A DNA stretch of 64,000 bases from Mycobacterium palustre (GTDB lineage: Bacteria; Actinomycetota; Actinomycetes; Mycobacteriales; Mycobacteriaceae): contig NZ_LQPJ01000107.1 in the NCBI RefSeq assembly GCF_002101785.1, forward strand, positions 46,424 to 110,423, read 5' to 3'. The first letter of the stretch is position 1, and each line of letters opens with the position of its first letter. Below, piece after piece: positions 54,077 through 61,926 of this stretch. Below the pieces are notes generated by a model, which made no database searches, was not told where the DNA came from, and saw only the letters and a list, made by a program, of their open reading frames with translations. The position numbers were made by a program, and so were the translations under genes.

Positions 54077-55717
54077 ATGAATTCAGATTTGCCTTCCATC
54101 GACGAGAAGAAGTGGCCGGACCCGCTGCACGAGCGCAGTGGGCCCCGAACCTTCTGGACCACCGTCAATGTCGGTGAGGCGATGCCCGGTGTCCCGACGC
54201 CGCTGTCCTGGTCGATCTTCGCGATCGGCAATGAAGTGTCTGTGCCTCGCACCTACTACCGGCTGGGCATTATGCCCAAGCGTGAGGTGGTGCGTGCGGA
54301 ATGCGTCGATGACCGCTTTGCGGCCGTGTTCTACGGCCGCGCCTCGATGAACGTCACGCGCCTGCGGGCCGCCGCCGACCTGACGCCGGGTACGTCAGGA
54401 GACGCGATGGAGGCCCAGTTGCTGGGGTCCGTTCGCGAGGGCGTCACAAGCCACAACTCGGTGCGCCGACTGCCCTTCGTGGCGGTGAAATTTCCGTTCG
54501 AGGTGAGCCGCCTGCCGTCGCAGCTGAAAAAGCTTCACGCCGAGCAGCACCAGTGGTGGCGGGCGCGGACCAGCGAGAGCCCCAAGAACACCCTGGCGCT
54601 GCTCGAAGACGCGGTCCGACACTTCGATGACGCGATGTGTACGCATGTGATCGGGGTGGCCGTGACTCAGGCCCTCTTCGCTCAGCTCAACCGCCTGGCG
54701 CAAACTGCGGGCGATCCCGCGTTGGTCGCCGAATTGGCCAGCGGCTACGGCAACTTCGAGGAAGCCGACATGGTCCGCGCGCTTTGGCAGGTCTCGCGTG
54801 GCCGGCTGCCCGTCGCCGACTTCGTAGCGCGCTACGGTTTCCATGGTCCTGACGAAGGGGAGATCTCCGCCACCTCATGGCGCGAGGATCCCGAACTCGT
54901 GTTGGCGATCGCCCGGAAATACACCGAGCGCGGTGTCGACGACGGCATCGCCGCCCAAGCGGCTCGCCGCGAGCGCAGGCTAACCGCTGAGCGCAAGTTG
55001 CTGGCCGGCCTGCCCGCGGCGCAACGCATCAAAGCCAAGCTGCTGCTCCGCTTGGCCCAGCGGTATTTGCCGCTGCGCGAGGTCGGCAAGGCCGCATTCT
55101 TGATGGCGCTGGACGTCGCGAGGTTCGCGGCTCGGCGCCACGGTGAAGAGCTGGTCAATACGGGCGATCTTCCGCGCGCCGACGATATCTTCGCCTTCAC
55201 CGTCGACGAGGTGCTGCGCGGGCTTGCGGGTGAAGCCGGTGTAGCCGACGTCGCCGCCTGGCGAAAAGCCAAACGCACCGAATACCAAGCACTGTCGCTG
55301 CCCGATCGGTGGGAAGGCAACCCCGAGCCGCGCGCGGCGGTGACCGCGACGCTGGCCCAAGAAGGCGAGACGATCACGGGAGTATCGATCACCAACGGCG
55401 TCGTCGAGGGGACGGCGCGGGTCGCGGCGACGCTGGAAGTCGCCGAGGAGCTCGAAGAGGATGAGATCCTCGTCTGCGAGGTCACCGATCCCAGTTGGTG
55501 TGCCTTATTCCCGCTGGTGTCAGGCATGGTCGTGGATATCGGAGGGCCGCTGAGCCACGCCGCGATCGTTGCCCGCGAGATGGGCATCCCCTGCATCGTC
55601 AACACCAAGGACGCGGTTTCACGGTTGTCAACCGGTATGCGGGTGCGACTGGACGCGGCCAAAGGCACGGTTACCGTCCTCGACGCTCGACCCGCGCAAG
55701 CACCGGTGTCGGGTTAG
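54077..55717 (+). CDS. Half-dikinase: PEP-synthase-like central and swivelling-His domains, no ATP-grasp
   Basis: This 546-aa protein starts at ATG 54077 (GGAG seven bases upstream). Its opening TFWTTVNVGEAMPGVPTPLSW matches the start of the central domain of the full dikinase. YGFHGPDEGEISATSW lies near 255. The end is the swivelling domain: DEILVCEVTDPSWCALFPLVSG, then GGPLSHAAIVAREMGIPCIVNTKD with His494. There is no ATP-grasp domain. It is the intact sister of 39727 and of the remnant at 28176. A FFKSGP membrane protein follows in the same operon. Confidence 0.85.
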   Translation: MNSDLPSIDEKKWPDPLHERSGPRTFWTTVNVGEAMPGVPTPLSWSIFAIGNEVSVPRTYYRLGIMPKREVVRAECVDDRFAAVFYGRASMNVTRLRAAADLTPGTSGDAMEAQLLGSVREGVTSHNSVRRLPFVAVKFPFEVSRLPSQLKKLHAEQHQWWRARTSESPKNTLALLEDAVRHFDDAMCTHVIGVAVTQALFAQLNRLAQTAGDPALVAELASGYGNFEEADMVRALWQVSRGRLPVADFVARYGFHGPDEGEISATSWREDPELVLAIARKYTERGVDDGIAAQAARRERRLTAERKLLAGLPAAQRIKAKLLLRLAQRYLPLREVGKAAFLMALDVARFAARRHGEELVNTGDLPRADDIFAFTVDEVLRGLAGEAGVADVAAWRKAKRTEYQALSLPDRWEGNPEPRAAVTATLAQEGETITGVSITNGVVEGTARVAATLEVAEELEEDEILVCEVTDPSWCALFPLVSGMVVDIGGPLSHAAIVAREMGIPCIVNTKDAVSRLSTGMRVRLDAAKGTVTVLDARPAQAPVSG

Positions 55718-55751
55718 CGGCGGGCTGTCAACGTCTTGTGAAGGAGAGCTG

Positions 55752-56522
55752 ATGGGGACTCGTTTACAGAAGATCAGCGCCTACCTCGGTTTTGCTTGGG
55801 TGGCGCTGTTCTTCCTGGGATTTTGGGCCATCGCCAGGTTCGTCCCGCCGCCTTCGCCGCAATTGGGCCCGCAAGAGATCAAGCAGTTTTTCGCCGCCAA
55901 TACCTCCGGCATCCGCATCGGCATGCTCATCAATATGTTGGCGGGGGCGTTGATGCTGCCCTGGTGCGCGGCGTGGGCGGTCCAGATGAAACGCATCGAG
56001 GGCCGTACCTCGCCGCTGACCTACACCATGCTGATGTGTGGGGCCTGCTTGGTGCTCGAGTTGATCTTCCCGTGTGCGTTTTGGCAGGTTGCTGCGTTCC
56101 GTCCGGAGGGCGACGCGGAGACGATCCAGCGGCTCAACGACCTGGCCTGGCTGCCGTTCCTGGGCATCTTGTCCACTGCGGTCATCCAGGGATTCGTGAT
56201 GGGGGCCGCGATCCTCATGGACGCCCGTCCCGTGCCGGCCTTTCCCCGTTGGAGCGGCTATTTCAACTTCTGGATCGTGATGATGTTCTTCCCGGCGTGT
56301 TTCATTTACTTCTTCAAGAGTGGCCCGTTCGCCTGGAACGGTCTGCTGGCGTGGTGGCTGATCGTGTTCGTGTTTGCAACCTGGATCCTCGTCGACACCG
56401 TCCTGCTTCTCGGTGCCGTCCGCCACCAGGAGACCCACCCGGACGCACCGAGCCTCACGCTCGACGACCTCGCCTCCGAAGTCGAGCGGCTCCGCCGCGA
56501 CCGTGCGGCGCACGCAAATTGA
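55752..56522 (+). CDS. Membrane protein with FFKSGPFAWNG motif (paralogue 3 of 3)
   Basis: This 256-aa polytopic protein starts at ATG 55752, five bases after AAGGAG. It has VAAFRPEGD, RLNDLAWLPF, DARPVPAFPRWSGYFNFW and IYFFKSGPFAWNGLLAWW as in its two paralogues. A charged coiled-coil-like tail (LASEVERLRRDRAAHAN) is extra. It lies 34 bp after the half-dikinase and before the flavoprotein at 56803, so it links both gene types. Confidence 0.78.
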   Translation: MGTRLQKISAYLGFAWVALFFLGFWAIARFVPPPSPQLGPQEIKQFFAANTSGIRIGMLINMLAGALMLPWCAAWAVQMKRIEGRTSPLTYTMLMCGACLVLELIFPCAFWQVAAFRPEGDAETIQRLNDLAWLPFLGILSTAVIQGFVMGAAILMDARPVPAFPRWSGYFNFWIVMMFFPACFIYFFKSGPFAWNGLLAWWLIVFVFATWILVDTVLLLGAVRHQETHPDAPSLTLDDLASEVERLRRDRAAHAN

Positions 56523-56552
56523 GCCGCGGCGGTTCAGGTACCTTGACGGGGT

Positions 56553-56562
56553 AACGATCGTT
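56553..56562. promoter_or_regulatory. AACGATCGTT palindrome (exact copy)
   Basis: An exact copy in the sequence GTAACGATCGTTTAC, intergenic, 240 bp before the flavoprotein at 56803. A TTGACG lies just upstream (56543-56548), so the site may sit between promoter boxes. The second site at 56724 is closer to the gene. Confidence 0.55.
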
Positions 56563-56723
56563 TACGGACACCGCGCGGTATAGGTGAACCGACCTCCACT
56601 AGGGGGTCATGCGGCGAAAGACGACCGTCGCAGTTTCCACTCTTTCAGCGCATTCCGTTGATACGGCTCGAACATCGCGCTTGCGCGGGTCCCGGCCGAG
56701 TGAGGGGTCCTCGCGGATTCGAT

Positions 56724-56770
56724 AACGACGGTTGACAGCGACCATTTAAAAACCTTACTGTCTCAAAATA
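56724..56770 (+). promoter_or_regulatory. Promoter of flavoprotein 56803, twin of the one at 52.4 kb
   Basis: AACGACGGTT (56724-56733) overlaps TTGACA (56732-56737). TACTGT (56756-56761) follows after 18 bp, then TCTCAAAATA (56761-56770). Spacing and most bases equal those at 52404-52450, 4.32 kb away. The leader to the GTG at 56803 would be about 35-40 bases. The same regulator probably controls both flavoprotein genes. Confidence 0.7.
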
Positions 56771-56802
56771 ACCTCCACCACGAGAGTTGCAGAAACCACC
56801 AG

Positions 56803-58188
56803 GTGTCCCACCCGTCAAGTGTCAAACCGCGGCGAGCGGTCGTCGCCGGCGCTGGAATCGCCGGCCTCACCGCCGCCTACCGTTTGCAGCAAGCCGGCTG
56901 GGAGGTCGAAGTCTTCGAAGCGGCACCCCGCGCAGGCGGGAGAGTCGAAACAGTCACGCGACAGGGTTACCGCGTCGATACAGGTGCGACGGCGTTCGCG
57001 GCGCGCTACCCCGTCGCCACGCAGCTGGCCGAAGAGCTCGGCCTGCGTTTGGTCGACACTGCCCCGTACCTCGGCGTGTATCGCGACGGCCGGATTCGGC
57101 TGTTACGGCTCGACCGGTTGATCCGCTCAGGGCTGCGGACCGACGTACTCACTTTGTCAAGCAAACTCAGGCTCGCCCGGGTGGTCTTCGACGTTGCGCG
57201 AGCCAGCCTGCGAGGAATGCTGTCATACGACGACTTGCGTGCCGCCGCGCCGCTCGACACGGAGACTGCTCGCGACTATGTATGCCGGCTGGCCGGCGCC
57301 GAGGCCGACGCCTACTTCGGCGAACCGATCACGCGTGCGCTGTTGCTGGCCGATTCGGACAAGGTCAGCCGAGTCGAGCTGATGTCGGGTCTGGTCAATG
57401 CGGTTGCCGGTCGGCTGTCCACGCTGGCCGGTGGGCAAGCCGCGATCATCGACGCACTACTGTCACGGGTGCGTACGGTCCACTTGAGCTCCCCCGTGCT
57501 CTGTCTGACCGACACCGCCGAGGGCGTGCGCCTGGATTATCGCGGTATCGGCGGCGAGACGAAGACCGTCGAGGCCGACGCGTGCGTCGTCGCGACCCCA
57601 TTGCCGGTAGCGGCAACCATCTGCGCGTCGGCCCGACCACAGCTCGGCCCCCTCAATGACACGTTGCGCTTCACGAAAGCGATCAACGTCGCCATCGGCA
57701 CCACCCGACCGGCGAACACACCGGCGTTCCTGGTGCAGCTGCCGGCCGCCGAGGACCACGAGATCTGCATGATCATCGTCGAGAACAATAAGGCTCCCGA
57801 TCGTGCCCCCGCCGGCCACGGCCTGCTCTCGGTGTCCTGGGAGATGTCGGCGGCTGCGGCCTGGATGCAGCGCTCCGATGAGGAGCTGGTTGCGCGCTCG
57901 CTGCAGACGGTCCTGCGGCTGTTCCCGGAGCTGCGAGACACAGTCGATTTCACCTACGTGCGCCGTTGGCCAGTGGCATTGCCGCAGACACGCGTTGGCG
58001 TGTATCAGCGGATCGCCGAGTTCACCTCCGGTATCGATCCGACTTCTCGCGTCCAGTTCGCCGGGGACTATCTGTCGCAAACCGGGCAGAACACCGCCGT
58101 CGCGTGGGGCAACCGCGCGGCGGCGAACCTCAACAAGCACCACGGTGCTCACACCCACACGAAATACGAGGAGCTCACTCATGGCTGA
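56803..58188 (+). CDS. FAD-dependent oxidoreductase (PPOX/amine-oxidase-like)
   Basis: This 461-aa protein starts at GTG 56803. RAVVAGAGIAGLTAAYRLQQAG is the Rossmann motif, followed by EAAPRAGGRVETVTRQGYRVDTG, and QFAGDYLSQTGQNTAVAWGNRAA is the C-terminal FAD motif. It is the closest relative of 50164-51495. Its last eight bases overlap the APH-like gene, so the operon flavoprotein - APH-like - AttH-like - crotonase is tightly packed. The substrate is unknown but presumably shared with the kinase. Confidence 0.88.
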   Translation: MSHPSSVKPRRAVVAGAGIAGLTAAYRLQQAGWEVEVFEAAPRAGGRVETVTRQGYRVDTGATAFAARYPVATQLAEELGLRLVDTAPYLGVYRDGRIRLLRLDRLIRSGLRTDVLTLSSKLRLARVVFDVARASLRGMLSYDDLRAAAPLDTETARDYVCRLAGAEADAYFGEPITRALLLADSDKVSRVELMSGLVNAVAGRLSTLAGGQAAIIDALLSRVRTVHLSSPVLCLTDTAEGVRLDYRGIGGETKTVEADACVVATPLPVAATICASARPQLGPLNDTLRFTKAINVAIGTTRPANTPAFLVQLPAAEDHEICMIIVENNKAPDRAPAGHGLLSVSWEMSAAAAWMQRSDEELVARSLQTVLRLFPELRDTVDFTYVRRWPVALPQTRVGVYQRIAEFTSGIDPTSRVQFAGDYLSQTGQNTAVAWGNRAAANLNKHHGAHTHTKYEELTHG

Positions 58189-59245
58189 TGTGCAATCGAT
58201 GCTCAGCTCGGTGATCGGCGCCGGCAAGAACGTCGTTCATAAAGTCGGCACCGAAGAGATTCGCAGCTTCATCGAGCATCAGCCCGGCATCGTCGGTGAG
58301 GTTGACGTGACGGTGGTCGGCGACGGCGGCGAGGTCGGCGCATCCAGCGGCACAGTGCTTTTCGACGCAACCTTCGACGCCGGCCAGGGCCGCGTCACCC
58401 GCGAACTCGTGCTGCGGCACGCGCCGGTCAGCGATAAGCGCTTGTTCTTCGAGTACGACCTGTCGCGACAGTTCCGGGTACAACGCGCCCTCTACGGCAC
58501 CGATGTGCCGGTGCCTGAGCCGTTGTGGCTCGATCCGGACGGCCGCTGGCTCGGCGCACCCGGCTATGCAATGGCGCGCGTCAAGGGAAGAGGCCAGCAC
58601 CCGGCCGCCTTCATCCAGGGCCCCCTCGCCGAGGCGTCACCGGAGGACCGGCAAGAGATGCTCGGCAAGGTGATGGCCGCGCTGGTCGCCATCCACAAGA
58701 CGGACATCAAGGCGCGGGGTCTGGAATACTTCACGATGGATGCCCCGGGCTCAACTCCATTGGAGCGCTGCGTCAACTGGTACTGGAAAACCTGGGATTG
58801 GGTTCATCTGCCGGAATACGAGCGCCTGGTTCCGGCGCGCGCCTGGTTGCTGCAACACCTTCCCGCCGGGGAACCCGAACTGACGCACGGCGACTCCACA
58901 CTGCAGAACTACTTCTTCGACGGCACACGGTTGTCCGCCGTGCTGGATTGGGAGATGTCGACCCTGGGCCGCGCCGAGCTGGACCTCGCGCTGCAGTGTG
59001 TCAGCAACCGCATTTTCGCGGCACCACCCGAGAGCGGACTGTTGCAGCCACCGAGTGAAGAAGAGTGGCTACAGATGTATTACGCCGCCGGCGGCCGTCG
59101 TCTGCATGACTTCGACTACTTCAAGAAGTTCGCGGCCTACATGATCCTCGTTGCGGTCAGCGCTTTGCAGCGGAACATGACGGAAGCCGAACGGGAGGCC
59201 CAGGCGCCGCTCTTGCGGCCGTGCTGGCAGCTCGTGGAATCGTAA
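58181..59245 (+). CDS. APH-like phosphotransferase-family protein
   Basis: This 354-aa protein starts at ATG 58181, inside the end of the flavoprotein gene. The catalytic loop is complete: LTHGDSTLQNYFF (His236, Asp238, Asn243), with LDWEMSTLGRAELDLAL as the metal site. The fold is that of aminoglycoside/choline kinases and of the ACAD10/11 kinase domain. Unlike the copy at 34788 it keeps the loop His. Phosphorylation of a small hydroxylated or acyl substrate is likely. The AttH-like gene follows after 11 bp. Confidence 0.87.
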   Translation: MADVQSMLSSVIGAGKNVVHKVGTEEIRSFIEHQPGIVGEVDVTVVGDGGEVGASSGTVLFDATFDAGQGRVTRELVLRHAPVSDKRLFFEYDLSRQFRVQRALYGTDVPVPEPLWLDPDGRWLGAPGYAMARVKGRGQHPAAFIQGPLAEASPEDRQEMLGKVMAALVAIHKTDIKARGLEYFTMDAPGSTPLERCVNWYWKTWDWVHLPEYERLVPARAWLLQHLPAGEPELTHGDSTLQNYFFDGTRLSAVLDWEMSTLGRAELDLALQCVSNRIFAAPPESGLLQPPSEEEWLQMYYAAGGRRLHDFDYFKKFAAYMILVAVSALQRNMTEAEREAQAPLLRPCWQLVES

Positions 59246-59256
59246 AAGGGGAACTG

Positions 59257-60282
59257 ATGTCCACCAACATTCAGGAAACGCATGACGGGCCGTTCTGGGA
59301 AGCAAAGAACCTGTCGTTCGGGACCGCGACACGCGAGGACGATCTGCTGCATCCGCAGTACAAGGGCATGAACTCATCGCCCAGCCTGACCGAAACGCAG
59401 TACTTCGGCTTCAGCGTCCCGGAGGAGAACATTCACGGGCTGACCTACCTCTGGCACCACCCCAACCTCGGCGTCGTGAGCGGCGGAGCCTGGGTGTGGC
59501 AGGGCGTGAAGCAGCACATTCTGCAGTCCGAATTGATCAACTGGACCTCCTTCATGGGCGAGGACGTCCTCGCAAAGGATCTGTGGGAGTACGAGTTCGA
59601 CAACGGCTACCGCGTCCAGACAATCGAACCCCTCAAGAGCCATCGGCTGCGCTATGTCGACGAAGTCCGAGAGAATTCCTTCGACATCCAGACGGAAGCC
59701 TTGATGGAGCCGATGCTGCTTGACACCGGCATGCACTTTGAGCAGGCGGTGCGAGCGCGCGGCGAACTGACGTTGCGCGGCAAGACGTACACGGTGGACT
59801 GCACCAACGTCCGCGACCGGTCGTGGGGTCAGAGTCGCAGCGAACAGCACTCCCCGACGCCGCCGATCGACTGGATGACCGGTGTCTTCAGCGACGACTT
59901 CATGTTCGGTTGCACCGCATTCGACCACCCCGATCTCGAGCCCGTGTGGAAGGGGCACCTGCAGGTGCCCGGTGGGGATCCGACGAGGGGCGGCTGGGTT
60001 TACCGCGAGGGCGAGTTGGTTCCGGTTGTCTCGACCCGCAAGCGTGTCAAGAACAACGCTGCGACGCTGGTGCCGACCACAGTCGAGATGTTGATGGCGG
60101 ATGCGAACGGCCACGAATACGAGATTCGTGGCGAAGTGGTTGCAGCCAATCGCATTCCGCTGTGGCCCAACATGGAAACCTGGGTCTGCCTTTCGCGGTG
60201 GGAATGCGAGGGACAGGTTTGCTACGGCGATCTGCAACAGGTGCACTGGCACGATTACATCCGACAATTCTTAGGGCGGTAA
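59257..60282 (+). CDS. AttH/CrtC-like protein (paralogue 3)
   Basis: The 341-aa form starts at ATG 59257 (AAAAGGGG upstream; an earlier in-frame start overlaps the kinase). It has QYFGFSVPEENIHG near 48 and TVDCTNVRDRSWG (179-191), as in the other two copies. It is soluble, without a signal peptide, and rich in Trp and Tyr. It is placed between an APH-like kinase and a crotonase; the crotonase start overlaps its stop (TAATG). A hydratase or isoprenoid-binding role is inferred from the CrtC resemblance. Confidence 0.7.
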   Translation: MSTNIQETHDGPFWEAKNLSFGTATREDDLLHPQYKGMNSSPSLTETQYFGFSVPEENIHGLTYLWHHPNLGVVSGGAWVWQGVKQHILQSELINWTSFMGEDVLAKDLWEYEFDNGYRVQTIEPLKSHRLRYVDEVRENSFDIQTEALMEPMLLDTGMHFEQAVRARGELTLRGKTYTVDCTNVRDRSWGQSRSEQHSPTPPIDWMTGVFSDDFMFGCTAFDHPDLEPVWKGHLQVPGGDPTRGGWVYREGELVPVVSTRKRVKNNAATLVPTTVEMLMADANGHEYEIRGEVVAANRIPLWPNMETWVCLSRWECEGQVCYGDLQQVHWHDYIRQFLGR

Positions 60283-61109
60283 TGCCGATGGTCTCTTCAA
60301 CCCCTGCCGTCGACCACTCGCAGCCCGCGGCCGATGTGCTCATCGAACGTGACGGCCCCGTGGGCGTGGTCACGATCAACCGGCCGGCTCGACTCAACGC
60401 GGTCAACCCCGAGACCGGCGACACTTTGAGGTCGGCATTCCTCGAGTTGGAGGCCGACAGCCGAATTCGCGCCGCCGTGCTGACCGGCGCCGGCCGGGGT
60501 TTTTGTGCGGGCGCCGACATCTCCGGCGACGTGGGTAACGCCCGCGATGTGCTCCTGAACTCGTGGAATCCGCTCGTACTCACCATGCGATCGCTGCAGC
60601 TGCCCATCATCGCCGCGATCAACGGCGTGGCGGCCGGCGCGGGGGTGTCGCTGACCCTGGCATGCGACCTACGCGTTGCCGCCACGTCGGCACGATTTGA
60701 GTTGTCATTCGCCAAGATTGGGCTGATGCCCGACGCAGGCTTGACGTGGTTGCTGCCGCGCGTGATCGGACTGGGACGCGCCAACGAGATGGCCTTGCTG
60801 GGAGGGCGCCTGTCGGCAACAGAGGCCCGCGACTGGGGCCTGGTGAACAAGTTGTCCGAGGACGGCGAGGCGCTTGCCGACGCGGTCGCTATGGCTCGGC
60901 GTTTCGCCGAGCTGTCCGTCAGCGTGGCGACGATCAAGCAGGCACATCATCGGGCCCTGGAAAGCGACTTCGTCAGTCAGCTGACCTACGAAGCGGATAC
61001 CCAGGGCTGGCTTCAGCAGCAACCCGATTTCGGCGAGGCGACACAGGCCTTCGCCGCCAAACGGCCACCACGGCTGGCGCAACGCACGCCCCCGGACCGC
61101 ACGGGGTGA
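60282..61109 (+). CDS. Enoyl-CoA hydratase/isomerase (crotonase) family protein
   Basis: This 275-aa protein starts on the TAATG overlap. Oxyanion segments are GAGRGFCAGADISG (near 67) and AAINGVAAGAGVSLTLACDLRVA (near 108). FAKIGLMPDAGLTWLLPRVIG resembles PaaG-type crotonases, with Asp in place of the hydratase Glu. It is the last gene of the operon that begins with the flavoprotein at 56803. A 3'-side link to beta-oxidation of the same substrate is implied. Confidence 0.88.
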   Translation: MPMVSSTPAVDHSQPAADVLIERDGPVGVVTINRPARLNAVNPETGDTLRSAFLELEADSRIRAAVLTGAGRGFCAGADISGDVGNARDVLLNSWNPLVLTMRSLQLPIIAAINGVAAGAGVSLTLACDLRVAATSARFELSFAKIGLMPDAGLTWLLPRVIGLGRANEMALLGGRLSATEARDWGLVNKLSEDGEALADAVAMARRFAELSVSVATIKQAHHRALESDFVSQLTYEADTQGWLQQQPDFGEATQAFAAKRPPRLAQRTPPDRTG

Positions 61110-61180
61110 GGTGAGAGAGGCCACCCGCATGGGACAGCGGATGCCCGGGCGCGCGGGCACATCTGCGCTAACGTAACGGG

Positions 61181-61818
61181 TTGGCCAATCGTAACGACCG
61201 TTCAGAACAAATTCGACGCACTGCGATGCACCTATTCCACGAGCGCGGCTTCGACGGTGTCGGCGTAGATCTCATCGGCGAGAAAGCGGGCGTCTCCGGA
61301 CCCGCCATCTACCGTATTTCAGCGGCAAGGACGAGATTTGATGACACTTCTGGACGGGGCGATCGACCGGGTCCTGATGTCGACAGGTGGCCCAGTTCGA
61401 CGATCGACTCGAAGAACTGGAGCACCTGATGCGCGGCCACGTGCAGCGGGCGCTCGAGGAACGCGAACTCTTGAGCGTATGGACCAGAGAGCGTAATTCG
61501 ATCCCCAAGGCAAACAGAGTGAGGTTGAGCGCCCGGATCAAGCGCTACATAGACCGATGGGTGGATTGCCTGGACGCCTGCTACCCGGGAAAGTCGCCCG
61601 ACGTGCTCACTGCCGCAGTCCATGCCACGCACGGGCTGATCGATTCAACCTCGATCTGGCCGGAGAAGTCGCTGAAAACCCCCGGACTCGCTGACATCCT
61701 GACCGGGGATGGCCCTGCAGGGGCTGGAATGGTTGGGCAGCGACGCGTCGCGCCGCACCACGTCCGCACCGAAAAGCGGCCGGCAGAAGCGACCTCCGAT
61801 CCGTTCCGCCTGAGATGA
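61181..61818 (+). pseudogene. TetR-family regulator, frameshifted
   Basis: The frame from TTG 61181 encodes a good helix-turn-helix (RRTAMHLFHERGFDGVGVDLIG, then EKAGVSGPAIYR). It then loses frame near 61318, where FSGKDEI and LLDGAIDRVLMSTGG appear in other frames. A ligand-domain-like part, LEELEHLMRGHVQRALEERELLSVW onward, is open to 61818. At least two indels are needed. An AACGACCGTT palindrome lies in codons 5-8. If this was the cognate repressor, its targets may now be derepressed. Confidence 0.75.
61193..61202. promoter_or_regulatory. AACGACCGTT palindrome variant at TetR start
   Basis: A one-mismatch copy of the recurrent site lies just inside the TetR remnant, in codons for N-D-R. 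It could be an autoregulatory operator or a coincidence of coding. Confidence 0.4.
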
Positions 61819-61874
61819 GGCGGGGCGACATGGCCGCCGACGGCCAAGACACTTCGCCGATCGGTAATTTCGAT

Positions 61875-61895
61875 ATAACGTGTATCAATAACGTG
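61875..61895. repeat. Direct repeat ATAACGTG x2 before APH-like gene
   Basis: ATAACGTG occurs at 61875-61882 and 61888-61895, 13 bp apart, in an AT-rich patch 30-50 bp upstream of the ATG at 61927. GATA and TATC also flank the first copy. It is probably part of the promoter or a regulator site. Confidence 0.4.
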
Positions 61896-61926
61896 ATCGT
61901 TGTCGCCAGCACGAAAGAGAACTTTT

